Shown here one piece after another: positions 21,563 to 32,327 of a stretch of 64,000 bases of DNA. The position numbers and the translations under genes are program-made. Under the pieces are notes generated by a model that saw only the letters and a list, made by a program, of their open reading frames with translations, did no database searches and was not told where the DNA came from. The stretch covers positions 503,239-567,238 of the forward strand of contig KV748240.1 of assembly GCA_001692895.1 (NCBI GenBank), read 5' to 3'. The first letter of the stretch is position 1. Each line of letters begins with the position of its first letter. This stretch comes from Cenococcum geophilum 1.58. Taxonomy: Eukaryota; Ascomycota; Dothideomycetes; Gloniales; Gloniaceae.

Positions 21563-24500
21563 ACTACTATTTTTAAAGCCTTTAGTATAATTTAGGTGCT
21601 AGGATAGTATATTAGCGGAATTTGCCTTACCTAGCTTATATTTAATCTTAAAATTAAATTTAGCTAGTTCCTTAGTATACTAGGCCTAGTAAGTAGATAA
21701 GCTTTTAGTAGTTATAAAGTACTTAAAATTGTTATAATTATGGAGTATATGTATTATATATATAGTATATTTAAGGTAATAGTACTACATCTTAAAGTAT
21801 TATACTATAGTAAGCAGTTCTTTATTATATATATTATACTATACCTTTAGACTAGTAAGCCTCTAACTATAATAAGTAATTAAGTACTAATAGAGTAAGT
21901 CTCCCTATCCTAAAGGCTGTAGAAGTATACCGCTATAGGTATAATTAAAAGTATTAGTAATTACTATTAGGAGTAGATTTAGGTTAAAGTAATAAAGTAA
22001 TAAAGCTTATATAAACGCAGTATATAGCTTATAAAATACCTACTAAGCATTATAAGGCTAGGACTAAAGTTAATACTATTTAGTAGGCCCTTTTGACTTA
22101 CGCTTTTACTTTTTCTCCCTATCTAATATTAAGTCGCGATACGCCTATATAAGATATATATATAGGGGGTATATAGTATCTAAGTAGTTCTAGATAAATT
22201 GCTTATAAAAGTTGGCGAAGCTAAGGAAGACCTAGATATCCCTATAAGACTTAGGCTTAGGCTATTCCTTAATAACTTTTATATAGGTAGGGTCTATTAC
22301 AATACTCCTAGGAGTGATAATAAAGCCTAGAAACTCAATATTCTTAGTATAAAAGATATATTTTAATAGTTTAATATATAGGCCCTAAGTATAGAGCGGT
22401 TGTAGTACCTATTTAATATACTTGACGTACTTATCCTTATTATTTAAGTAAATAAGAATATTATCTAGGTAAACTATATAAATAGTATCTACTAGGATTC
22501 CTAGAGCCTTATAAATATAGCTCTAGAAAGTTATAAAGGTATTAGTAAAACTAAAGGGCATTACTAGGTACTTAAAGTAACCGTAATATATCTTAAATAC
22601 GGTCTTCTATTTATCTCCCTTTCTAATGCAAATTCTATAGTATATATTATAAAGATCTAGCTTTGTAAATATATTTATATAGCTAAGCCTATTAAAGAAT
22701 TTGATAACTAGTAGTAAGGGGTATTGGTTCTTAATTATAATCTTATTTAGACGTCTATAGTTAATATATAGCCATATTATACTATCTGCTTTTAGCATAA
22801 AGAGATAGGCGCTTTAGTAGGCGACTTGCTAGGCCTAATCTAGCCCTTCTCAAGAGCACTATCTAGGTACTTTTATAAGATCTGCAACTCTTTCTATAAA
22901 AATTTATAGCGGGGCATTTATAGTAGCGTCTTGCCTTCTTCTAAGTCAATTATATAGTTATACTCAAAGTTCTACAGTAGTATACTTGCTAACTCGTTAA
23001 AAAAGATATTAATTTCCTCTTTATATATATCTAGTAGGCTAGGGGCTATAGAGGTTAAAGCGACTATTATATAGTAATATACTTCTAGGAGCTAGTAAAA
23101 AGAAAAGTGTAGCGAATATGCATTTTATAGGTATACTTGCACTAAAAATATATATAGCTCTACTATAGTATACTTAATAGTTTTAGGGTTTTAATTACAT
23201 CTTCCTTAAGTATAGGTAATCTACGCTAGTACTAGAGAGTCTTTATAGGTACTTACTACTAGTAATAACAGGTCCTTTACTATATTTATAAACAGTATCT
23301 CTATATCTAAAGGGTCTGCATAGGTACTTACTACTAGTAATAATAGGTCCTCTATTATATTTACGACTAATATAAAGAAGGAGTCTTCTGGCTATAGTAA
23401 ATAGACTATTTCGCTGGCCTTAATATCTACTAGAAGAGTATTAAGGATAACTATCTAGAGGCGTTTAGGGTCTAAAGTATTCTAATAAGCTGTCTAGAAT
23501 AAAAGCTAATTAATAGATCTACTTCCACAAGCCAATCCTATCTAAAGACTATATTGTAAATATTAAATAAGCCATCCTAAAAGGTCTAGGGGCTAATAGT
23601 ATAAGGTGTACCCTAAGAGTCGCTAGTAGTGACTATTAAATTATAAGCATCCTAGATTGTTATTTAGTTGCTATTAAGAAAATATATAATAGGTTTATAT
23701 AAATATAGCTTATAGTATATAGGCAGATTAAACCTATAAATAATGTCTTAATTAATAAGGTTAATTTAGCACCTATTATTATATAGAGCATATAGGCAGA
23801 CTCTACCCTAGAGTGTATCTATCGCAATATATACCATAATATATTTCTTTTCTCCCTTTATATTAGGCCCTAGTTATAGTTAAGAGAGATACGCTATTAG
23901 GGCTTTAGGTTTTCCAAAGGCTGGACTAATTTCTCTTTATTAACCTGCTTCTAGTAATCCTTATAATAGCCGCCTATAGTCCTTTAACTTATATATATAG
24001 CACTGGCGTTTAGGGGGTTCCCTAAGCTATCTGGCTTTTAAGTAGTTTCCCTAGAGATTTACTTAAAGCGTCGCCCTCTTTAGGTTCTGTTCCCTAAACC
24101 TAATTCTATAGAGCCTATACTATAACTACGCTTTAAACGCGATAATTTCCCGCTACTACTTATATAATCTTTTATAAGCTTTATAGTATTAAGCAATTAC
24201 TCTATATATCGGATTTTATTAAAGAGGTCTTTAGTAGTTCTTACCTATTAGGCGAAGTTTTATTAGAAGAGCTTTGCTTATAGATAGGCTAAAAGATATA
24301 AGAACTAAAAGTCTACCTATTACTTAGGATTAATAAAAGGGGTATATAAGAAGAGGTCCTCTAAGCTATATATATAGGCTAGGAAGATATTAAACCTTTA
24401 ATTCTCCTTTATAATAGCTATATAATATATTATAGCGTTATTAAAGTGTTTTATTATAGGGTTTCTAATCTAGTCCTAGACTATAGTCTTAAATTTATCC

Positions 24501-25092
24501 TATAGTAAAGGACCTTTATCCTTAGTACCTAACTAGTAATAAACTAGTTAGGCAATTATTTTTCTTTTATAAGACCTTTAATGGCCTAGCGTATACATTA
24601 CTTATAGTCACAGTTAGCGTTATTAACCTCAAAGTAGTTCTTAACTGTAGCGATCTAGCGATTAAAATACTATTAAGTAGTACCGCTAATATTAGGTAGT
24701 AACTTCTTAACTAGGGCGTTAAGATTTATTCGGCGTATGCGTTTGCTATATATCTTATACTTTTTACTAAAGAGGCGATAGGAGGGCTTTATTAAATCGA
24801 TAATACTCTATAAGTTAGCTATTTTCTTAGCTAGCTGATCTAGCTCCTTTATATTAGCGGTATTAGGTATAACACTAATAACCTTATTAAGCTACTATTA
24901 AGCCTAGGTATATAAGTTAAACTAGTCTTTAGCGTTTATAGATATCTAATTGTTTTAAGGTTTAGGAGGTGGCTTAGATACTACTAGTATGCTATTAGTG
25001 GTTTTATCTACACTAGACCCTAAGGCGTTTTACAGTCGTATTGCTAGTACATTACTATTAGGTATAGGTATCGGTTTTCTTTTTAGAGGCAT
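21563..25092 (-). pseudogene. gypsy-1 gag and pol (RT, RNase H)
   Basis: The minus-strand ATG at 25090-25092 opens a gag-like frame (MPLKRKPIPIPNSNV...). A reverse-transcriptase block is clearest at 22607-22798, with YRRLNKIIIKNQYPLLL and a FTKLDLYNIYYRI motif (normally FTKLDLRDAYHRIRI). RNase H and its tail are at 21570-22000, including NNFKYFITTK and KFNFKIKYKLGKAN. Stops are TAA/TAG at former Q/W positions. Intact, it would be the polyprotein of a fungal gypsy element. The order gag to RNase H fits minus-strand transcription from the LTR near 25461. Confidence 0.88.
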
Positions 25093-25461
25093 TATAGATT
25101 ATAGAAAAATTAAACCAGCTATCCTCCTAAGGGGATTAGTAAGGATTTAAATATAAGATATAGATATAAATAGGGAGTCCAATAATAGAATAATAGGGTA
25201 TATTATATAGATAGATAAATCCTTAAGGGAAAAGGAGGAGTCTGTATATAAGGTAGGAAAGGTTTTCCCTAGGCACGTATAGCGTACGTACCTTATAGGC
25301 AAGTCATTACTAGGTTGCCCTAGGGTCGCCTATACCTTATAGCTATATAACTATCTACTTAGGTTTTACCTAATATATCTAATACTCCTTTATAAATATG
25401 TTATATACCAGTTTTAACTATAAAGAAAGAGTATTAAAGTAAGGGCTCTAAATCCCTAACA
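25093..25461 (-). repeat. 5' LTR and leader of gypsy-1
   Basis: On the minus strand it begins TGTTAGGGATTTAGAGCC at 25461 and leads to the gag ATG at 25092. The inner LTR boundary is not certain, because no second copy survives to compare. Confidence 0.5.
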
Positions 25462-26554
25462 ATTCTTTATTTATCTTTAAGTATAAACAATATATAAAGA
25501 AGAATAGTCTTTTAATTATTACATTAATATTAAGCGTCTACTATAGAGCTCCTATAGCTGTATTTTAAAACTTAATTATACAATTTTAAGAGCTAGACGC
25601 TACTAGCTTGCTATTTAACGAGAATATTACTATAATAATAGAGTTTATATAGCCCTCAAGCGTTTACTATAAAGGGCTCCAATTACTTAAGACCTCTAAC
25701 AGCCTACAGATCCAATTTGGGATTTGATTTAAAAAATACTGTCAAATAACATTTATTTTTAGTGTGAAGATAAGACTAGAGCAGTATATTTAGAAGGGAG
25801 CCTCTTTAATTATTAATTTATTATATCGCGTAAACCATTTTACGTTATAGAAAAATATTTATAATTAAAAACCCTTATTATCTGTACTCTATTAGTAGCT
25901 ATTTTATAAGATATATAGTTATATTTAACTTATTATATTTATAAATTCCAAAGATATTAACGCAAAGATATTGTTAAAAATCTTCCGCATTAGCTATCCT
26001 AAAGACCTAACTTTTACTATAAAGTAATATTTGCAAATAATTAGACAAAAGTGTTCCAAGCGGCACGAAATAAGAGGAAAGCTTTAATATAATAAAGGGA
26101 CGTTAATAGTAGTCCTATTTTAAGCGCTAGATCTATTATATACAATAAGATTTAGAGTACCAAGATAGCTCTAAAAATGAATTAAAATGCTACCATTGGC
26201 GTGAGCACAAAGCTTTTAAATAACTAAAATTGTAGTTAAGTATATAGGGTTTTAATAAAGGCAGTATACGAGACTGGTAATATATAAAGAAGTTATAAAA
26301 TTTATATATTAGCTTAACTTAGATTCCAAATTTTATATAAAGGCAAAGAGGTTAAACTTACCTATAGATGCCCAACTAATAATATTAATCGGATTTGCGT
26401 CTATATGCTAGGTTAATATAATACCTTACCCTAAAGCGAGGATATCTAAGATTATTACGGTTAGTACTTTTAATAAACTAATAATTAATATAAAAACTTA
26501 CTTCTGTCCTAATTAAAAAACCTAATAAATCTATTTTTAATATTAGTAGCCTTA
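25462..26554. other. AT-rich degraded sequence, nothing recognised
   Basis: About 1.1 kb without an open frame or a recognisable domain on either strand. It is the left flank of the short LTR element; its continuation is at 29679. Confidence 0.5.
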
Positions 26555-27124
26555 ATAGTTGTCGGAACACATGACCTAAGGCTAATATCACGTAATGTCG
26601 TAATCGTAGTCTTAATAGGTTGTATATAATTCTCGCAGAGGATCGTAAGGATCGCGGTGCCTTACCTCAGCGAGCTCAGACTGATTTTTTTAGCTAGCGT
26701 CGGAATAACCTACGCCGTCTTCCGAATTGCAAAATCACGTCTGAGAGGGTTTGGCGAGTTTTGTTAAAAACGTAAGCAAAATCCGCAAAACGGATATTGC
26801 GGATATCTAATTTATTCATTCACACAACGCGTTATTATTAAACCCCCATAGTCACATTTTTTTTAAGACTTAGGGCTTCTAAATGGTATTAATTTTATTA
26901 TACGGCTATTGCTTGGTCCTGACATTAATTTCGTTAAAGTTAAAAAACGCGTTGTTAAAAGCGTAAGCATATATTATATCTTATTAAATAGTCTACTAAT
27001 ATAGATAAAACTATACAGATATATAGATATCTACTACTTAAAGCTATTGCAACACCTAGTAGGTGCTATAGTTGGGTCCTTCCTTAAAAATATCCTCCTT
27101 GGCCCGGAGTGTCTCTGCTACTAC

Positions 27125-27415
27125 TAGGGGCAGAGCCTCGTGCAGGAGCCTCGTGCAGAGCCTTAGTAGAGCTCGTGTAGAGCTTAATGCAGGGCTTCGT
27201 GTAGAGCTTCGTGCAGAACCTTAGCAGAGCTTCGTGCAGAGCTTCGTGTGGGGCTTCGTGCAGAGCTTCGTGCAGAGCTTCGTGCAGAGCTTCGTGCAAA
27301 GCCTCGTGCAGAGCTTCGTGCAAAGCTTCGGTGCAGAGGCTTCGTGCAGAGCTTCGTGCAGAGCCTCGTGCAGAGCTTCGTGCAGAGCTTCGTGCAGAGC
27401 CACGTGCAGGCGTAC
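27125..27415. repeat. 12-bp minisatellite in the MULE-like element, array A
   Basis: About 24 units of AGAGCTTCGTGC, well conserved and with CpG intact, unlike the RIP-altered array at 5.6 kb. Several frames on both strands are open through it (e.g. 27211-27768 plus, 27084-27521 minus), producing RASC-, SFVQ- or EALH-type repeats. I regard these as repeat artefacts unless transcripts show otherwise. Confidence 0.9.
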
Positions 27416-27589
27416 AGACGTGTAACTGTGCAGACGTGCAGACGTTCGTACGGGCGATTAATTGCAGAGACGTTTGTAGAGACGATTGTATGGGCGCTCG
27501 TACGGGCGTTCGTACGGGCAATTGTAGAACCTTCCTAGTATATTTAGCGCTGCGTGTTAGTAGAGCTTTGGAGCTCTATATAAGGGCTT

Positions 27590-27790
27590 CGAACAGAGCC
27601 TCGAGCAGAGCCTCGGGCAGAGCTTCGAGCAGAGCTTCGAGCAGAGCTTCGAGCAGCAGAGCTTCGAGCAGAGCCCCGAGCAGAGCTTCGAGGCAGAGCT
27701 TCGTGCGGAGCCTCGTGCGGAGCTTCGTGCAGAGCTTTTGCAGAGCTCCGTGCAGGTCCTCCCCCTGAGCCTTCGTTCCGCAGAGCTCTC
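27590..27790. repeat. 12-bp minisatellite in the MULE-like element, array B
   Basis: About 15 units of AGAGCTTCGAGC/AGAGCCTCGTGC type. It is separated from array A by 170 bp that hold other short repeats (GCAGACGTGCAGACGTTCG-like and TACGGGCG-like). Confidence 0.88.
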
Positions 27791-28308
27791 GCAAAGCTCT
27801 ACGCAGAGGCTGGCGCGTTGGCGTAAAGCGTTCAGCGTTGTTGTTTACTTGCGCGGCTCGGCGGTGCAGAAGGTAGAATTAGGGCACCTACCGGCGACGA
27901 ATTCCTCTTAACGTCGCGCGCGTATAAGGAGCTGAAAGATCTCATAGCTTTATAGAGTAGGCTTTTCTCTATAATTGGGTGTAATTTTTATAATGTCGAC
28001 AGGTATTGTGGGAGGTAAGATCCAAATTTGGTTTAAAGTTGATGAGGTCTTCTCATATAAACGATTGTTTAGGTTTTCTACAAATCTCGCCAAAGTCCCT
28101 CAGACTAAAAAACGATTGCCGTCCTAAATCAGCTTAGCGGACGGTGCGGATATTCCTATATCCCACAATCGATTTCTTAGTCCTGAGCTTCTGAAGGTAA
28201 ACGCGGTGCCTAAGTAGGGGGGTTGATTAGTCACCATAGGATGAAACTAATCAAAAGACACGTCAACGACACGTAAACCACGTAACTTCTGTCCAATATA
28301 TTCCGACA

Positions 28309-29478
28309 CTGGCAGTTCTTTCTTTTATGCGTAAAACAGCTATCTAAGAAACACGTGACCACGTTAACCTTTGTTCCATATATTTCCAACGCTAGCAGTA
28401 ACGGTGCCAGCGACGGGGTTGTTATTCCAGGGAGTAAAGCTCTAACTAGTCGTGTTTAAGGTCGCACGTTATTAAGCGCGACAGTTATTAGATTTAGGTA
28501 GCGGTAACGGTGCGAGCATCGGGTAGTGATATAGTTGGTTTGAACGTAGAGCTCGTCTATCGGTCGGTCGGTAGATCGCAGGCGCATCGGCACAAATCGT
28601 TCGGTCGGTCGTGATAGCAGGCGTAATTGGCGCTATCGGGGTTAATGTATCATATTGCATATCGGCACAATTATTGTCTGTGTAGGTAGTAGTACGGATA
28701 CCAGCGATAGGGTCGTTCGGGTGGCAGTATAATGCCAGCAACGGGGTCGTATTCGTAGGCGTATTGGCACGAATTCTTGTCTGTCCGTAGGCCGTACTAG
28801 CGCGGCAGTTGTCTCATTTGTAGGTTACGGCGTTTAGGGCGTACGTGACCACGTAACCTTTATCGATATATTCCAACACTGGCAGTTCTTTCTTTGTGGC
28901 GCTGTAGGAAGGGCAGTCAGGTGTTGGTTTAGCTGCAGGTGGAAGCAGTAGATGTCGGTTGGTAATGGAGGGCAGGCTAGCAGGGCGTCGATTGAGGTAT
29001 GGTAGGCTGGCAGGGCCGTCGATTGAGGTATAAGATAGGGCAGGCTAGCAGGGCGTCGATTAAGGTGTGGTAGGCTGGAGGCCGTCGATTGACTGTATAG
29101 GGAAGGGCAGGCTAGCAGGGCCGTCGATTGAGGTGTGGTAGGCTGGTAGGGCCCGTCGATTGACTGTATGGTAGGCTGGCAGGGCGTCGTTTGTAAAAGC
29201 CTAGCTGGTAGTGTTCCTGACACCAGAATCGATCAGTTCGCTGCCGTACGCTCTAAAGATCGACAGGAAGGTAGCAATAGTAAAAAGAGAGCTGCCGAAC
29301 GCTCTAAAAAGCTGCCGAACGCTTTTTGCCTTTTTACTACTCTTTACGACAAAGCAAGTAGCTGACTGCCGAACGTTATACAACTTGCTCAATCCACAAG
29401 ACTGCCGAACGTCCTCTTGAATTGTAATCGCAGAATGCCCTAGGTCAAGTGCTTGATCTATGCGCATTCATTGATCAA
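28309..29478. repeat. Interior of the short LTR element: repeats, no coding region
   Basis: Contains two extra partial copies of the LTR end plus its adjoining CTGGCAG (near 28355-28395 and 28845-28890); GGTCGGTCGG-type simple repeats (28555-28615); a 32-38 bp tandem repeat containing GGCAGGGCGTCGATTGAGGT (28960-29200, about seven copies); and five copies of CTGCCGAACG or near variants (29240-29415). The small open frames here follow the repeats and resemble nothing known. Confidence 0.75.
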
Positions 29479-29673
29479 TGTCGGAACACATGACCTAAGG
29501 CTAATATCACGTAATGTCGTAATCGTAGTCTTGATAGGTTGTATATGATTCTCGCAGAGGATCGTAAGGATCGCGGTGCCTAAGTAGGGGGTTGATTAGT
29601 CACCATAAGGATGACTAATCAAAGACACGTCAACGACACGTAACCACGTAACTTCTGTCCATATATTCCGACA
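29479..29673 (+). repeat. 3' LTR of the short element, intact
   Basis: 195 bp, TGTCGGAA...TTCCGACA, followed by ATAGT. It serves as the uninterrupted reference for the MULE insertion site. Confidence 0.9.
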
Positions 29674-29678
29674 ATAGT

Positions 29679-30600
29679 AGTAGCTTTAAGGGCCGAAAAG
29701 GGCGACCTATTAAGAGCGTCTAATTAGTTAATTATTAGTAATCCGTATAGAAAAACTTAAGTAATATTATTTTAATTACTTTTTCGTTATTAGCCGCAAT
29801 AATAATAACTTTCTCCTTTTATAATATTGCCGCGACTATATAATTAAAAACTGTTAATTTCCCTCCACTAAAGCTGATATTTATAATATTTTTTAAATTA
29901 TATTATTCGCTAAAGTATAATTAACGACTTAGTTAAGCCCTATAATAAATATAAAAGTACTTATACTTAAACTACTATTTAAATAAATATTTATATTAAT
30001 AATCCTAGCTTTTTTAACAATACTATATATTTTACTTATAATTATACCCGCTATATAAATACTATACCTATTTATATTTATTTAAAAAATAGTAAATATA
30101 ATACTAACTCCTTAGAAAGCGTGCCTTTTAAACTTAAAATAATCTTTTTAGATATTAGTGTTAATAAGATATATAATAACCCTATTATCAATCTTAGAAA
30201 AGCTATAGATATATTAATTAGAGGTAGTAAAAAACTACTTATAGTACAAGATCTAAAAAAGTCCTTAAATATAGCTATTAAATAGAGGTCTAGGTTTTAG
30301 GAATAGTAAGGTAATATAAAGATATATATATTAATTAGATTTAATCTTAATAGCCTTTATATAAATATATACAACTATAAGAACCTTAAGTTCTTAAAAA
30401 GGACTAAGTTACTTTATTTAACTTTTAGATTGTCTTTAATACTTTTTTAATAAAAACATTAGAATACCCTCTAAGAGTATCTTAGGGATTAGAATCCTTA
30501 GCAGAGGCCATTAAAACTCCTTTAGAACCGCTAAGACTAAACGTAAGGAAAGTGCTTAGCGGAGCAGCTCTATTATTAGTTAAAGCAATCCCCGCTAGGC
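29679..30600. other. AT-rich degraded sequence, nothing recognised
   Basis: Right flank of the short LTR element. A plus-strand frame between about 30000 and 30420 has few stops, but its translation shows no domain I can name. Composition changes to balanced at about 30.56-30.62 kb. Confidence 0.5.
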
Positions 30601-30616
30601 TGTAGGGGTCGCAAAT

Positions 30617-30736
30617 CTATATACAGTAGGCACCGACCTCTAAGGAAGTTAGAAACGGCTTTAGGGTGACGATAAGTCGATTAGGAATGATGTCGGGCTT
30701 ATCGCCGGACGAGGGAGTATTGCTTTTAAAACCCAT
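30617..30736 (-). pseudogene. 5' stub of a gene like a protease-propeptide/inhibitor I9 protein
   Basis: The minus-strand ATG at 30734-30736 opens 39 codons up to a TAG at 30617. The middle, DIIPNRLIVTLKP, resembles the start of the I9 fold (subtilisin propeptide and small intracellular proteinase inhibitors, usually 'IPxxYIVxLK'). Upstream on the minus strand are a CA- and T-rich leader (30737-30790) and a TATA-like box (complement of 30863-30875), a believable fungal promoter. A normal I9 domain has about 70-80 residues, so two thirds is missing: similarity stops after LTSLEV, and the AT-rich repeat sequence begins a few bases later. Either the gene was cut by repeat invasion or its second exon was lost. 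The family call rests on one short motif. Confidence 0.45.
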
Positions 30737-30862
30737 ATTGGAGATTGAAAAATTGATTTGAAGCTGTTGTGTTGATTGACTATTGAATGACCAGAGAGGA
30801 ACTTTTCGAGAAAAATCTCGGCGTAATTGCAGAAGTTTGGTCTTGACTGGGGGATTGAGGGA

Positions 30863-30875
30863 TGTATTTATATTT
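30863..30875 (-). promoter_or_regulatory. TATA-like box of the I9-like stub
   Basis: The minus strand reads AAATATAAATACA, about 130 bp upstream of the ATG at 30736, followed by a pyrimidine/CA-rich leader. Position and sequence fit a fungal core promoter. Not proven. Confidence 0.35.
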
Positions 30876-31460
30876 CCTCTGGCAGAATCGGTCAACTGTC
30901 TTTCCATTTATACTCTTTCACCACTATTCGGAGTATGCCGTCCGTTGAATTTTTTTTCTCCAATTATGGCACCTTATGTATACAACCAGCGCCCATGGCA
31001 TTCATGATCGAAGGCGCGGCTGAGTCTTGAAGCATTGCAGCGCCAGTGCTTTTTCCCTTCTAATCGGTAGTATTCAGCATATGCGAGGTGAGGTGGTAGA
31101 GTGACCTCAGAAATGCGTGGCTTCTTGACGTTCAGCTTATGATCGATGGAGATCACAGAGCTAGGCATAAATAGAATAGGACTTCATTGGAGTGACGAGC
31201 CGGACATTTTGCGAATGTGATCACTTACGCGGAGGCACTGATGATGCATGGTCATGAGTTTGGGACTGAGGTAAGGACGGCGCGTTTTGGATAAGCAAAG
31301 CTGATTCTCTGCCGTCCTCGCATCTGGCCTCGAAACGTCTCATCGTCTCGGCCTTAGCGACCAAGGACTGTAGCTGAGATAAACTGGAATGATTGGGTAA
31401 CTGTGTGATGTGGCTTACCGTCACCAGACTTTGTGTGCAGAATGTCTGCCCTATGGATCA

Positions 31461-31910
31461 TTACCCCGCCAGTTGCTTTAGCAATGTCAGGACATGGCGC
31501 AGAAAGCTGAAATAGTGGTGATCTTGGGTGTCCGATTTTTGAAATAGCAAAACCAGTGAAGTCAGATCGGATGATAGAACTCTCCGCTTGTGGTCTCCGC
31601 TTCTGACCGGATTGGATGGGATCGCGTTCACTCTGCAGGCAACATCACTACCCAAGAGGTTTTGCCTGATCGCCAGATGATGCGCGGCGGAGGAGGTTCT
31701 GGGCGGAAAGCAAATTTCAGCTAAGGTGAGGAAATGTGGCTCTTGGTAGTAGGTGATGCCAAGCGCCAAGCAGCTGGTGAGGAGCGCCGCTGGGGCTGGA
31801 GTCCCGTGGGACGGTTGGGGAGTTTTCATCCATCTCGTAAAGGCATCAGTCTGATCAGCAAGGTTAGAGAATGTTTTGCAAACTTGGTTGAACTTGGAGT
31901 TGAGTTGGCA
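31461..31910 (-). CDS. Possible exon of an unrecognised gene
   Basis: The minus strand is open for about 150 codons with balanced codon use. It contains KFNQVCKTFSNLADQTDAF upstream of an in-frame Met and ends QLAG-stop at 31461. A GT...AG pair just upstream (about 31900-31940) could join it to another ATG, which would lengthen the protein. I recognise no domain, signal peptide or membrane segment. Downstream minus-strand frames at 31221-31424 and 30974-31168 are separated by splice-like GTAAGT and TAG sites, but I could not assemble one consistent gene from them. This may be a decayed gene or chance open frames in a non-RIP region. Confidence 0.25.
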   Translation of the reverse strand, partial: CQLNSKFNQVCKTFSNLADQTDAFTRWMKTPQPSHGTPAPAALLTSCLALGITYYQEPHFLTLAEICFPPRTSSAAHHLAIRQNLLGSDVACRVNAIPSNPVRSGDHKRRVLSSDLTSLVLLFQKSDTQDHHYFSFLRHVLTLLKQLAG

Positions 31911-32211
31911 GAGTTCTAGTCAGTCGAACTCACTTTGACCGCATCTTCCAGGGACAATATCATAATCCTCGTCCGTTTGCAAAACCCCAGCTATACCCCC
32001 AATCGCTGCGTGAGGCGCACAACAGCCTTTCATGCAAGCCCTCTTCCACTCCTACCATGGTCGCCTGATGGCTGCCTTGTCGGGTCTGCAGCTGAAGCTG
32101 TCTCGGATCGCTAGTGAGGTTAATATATTTGATGGTGGGCCAAATTAAGCAAGAATTAGCGAGTTTTTAGCGTGACGGGGTGAAGTGCGACCTCAGTTGC
32201 CTGTTACCCTA

Positions 32212-32255
32212 ACGTGACTCACCCCCAAGCGAGACAACCCCCCCAACGAGACATA
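32212..32255 (+). repeat. Left TIR of the Fot/pogo element
   Basis: 44 bp, base-for-base inverted match to 34248-34291, including seven C in a row. GC-rich with CpA dinucleotides intact. Confidence 0.96.
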
Positions 32256-32327
32256 CGCGTTCGTACGCGCTCTTCTTCTTCCCCTCCCAAATTACACCTA
32301 AACCCGAAATTCCTTGTACAAATCAAC

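Larger units (their letters stand above)
6650..25461 (-). mobile_element. Ty3/gypsy element gypsy-1, split by gypsy-2 and truncated at its 3' end
   Basis: A minus-strand element. Its right end is at the 5' LTR start (reads TGTTAGGG on the minus strand from 25461); gag begins at 25092. Its left end stops inside integrase at about 6650 against the 41-bp array. It is interrupted by gypsy-2 at the 5-bp target ACTAC (7473-7477 and 21563-21567). On the minus strand the pol frame reads through one TSD copy without a shift, passing from the RNase H end (YTKGFKNSS) into the following linker. No 3' LTR is present, so the far end was lost or moved. Confidence 0.88.
26663..28201. mobile_element. Non-autonomous Mutator-like (MULE) element, 1539 bp
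   Basis: It interrupts the LTR with a 10-bp duplication, CGCGGTGCCT (26653-26662 and 28202-28211); the intact LTR at 29.5 kb has this decamer once. The ends are long imperfect inverted repeats of about 120-140 bp. The left end TACCTCAGCGAGCTCAG matches the inverted right end TACCTTCAGAAGCTCAG. An inner GTCTGAG...TTTGGCGAG segment is at 26743-26765, and its mirror is near 28085-28106. Long TIRs with 9-11 bp TSDs are typical of MULEs. No transposase is encoded; the interior is minisatellite. Confidence 0.8.
26560..28308 (+). repeat. 5' LTR of the short element, interrupted
   Basis: 26560-26662 plus 28212-28308 (200 bp) match 29479-29673 almost base for base. The gap is the MULE-like element with its 10-bp duplication. 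Confidence 0.9.
26560..29673 (+). mobile_element. Short non-coding LTR element (TRIM/LARD-like), 5' LTR split by a MULE-like insertion
   Basis: Near-identical ends of about 195-200 bp (26560-26662 joined to 28212-28308; and 29479-29673) start TGTCGGAACACATG and end ATATTCCGACA. They are flanked by the 5-bp duplication ATAGT (26555-26559 and 29674-29678). Without the insertion the element is about 1.57 kb. Its 1.17-kb interior has no retrotransposon domain, only repeats. No clear polypurine tract precedes the 3' LTR. Base composition is balanced, i.e. hardly touched by RIP. The strand is assigned by convention only. Confidence 0.85.

Noticed and set aside
27211..27768. 185-codon plus-strand open frame, and several overlapping minus-strand frames, in 27.1-27.8 kb
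   Set aside because: They translate a 12-bp minisatellite, whose length keeps all frames in register. There is no promoter, non-repeat domain or conserved start. The same holds for 5544-5867 and 5632-6099.
29168..29467. Small open frames on both strands in the short LTR element
   Set aside because: They follow CTGCCGAACG and GGCAGGGCGTCG repeats, overlap each other and extend into the LTR. No domain or codon signal.
30783..31030. Overlapping plus-strand frames of 67-74 codons
   Set aside because: They lie opposite the promoter and leader of the I9-like stub, with no domain, signal peptide or convincing start.
31221..31424. Minus-strand open frame of 67 codons, with 30974-31168, as parts of one spliced gene
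   Set aside because: A good GTAAGT site exists, but the reading phases of the possible exons do not fit together without a stop. I kept only the longest segment as a low-confidence possibility.
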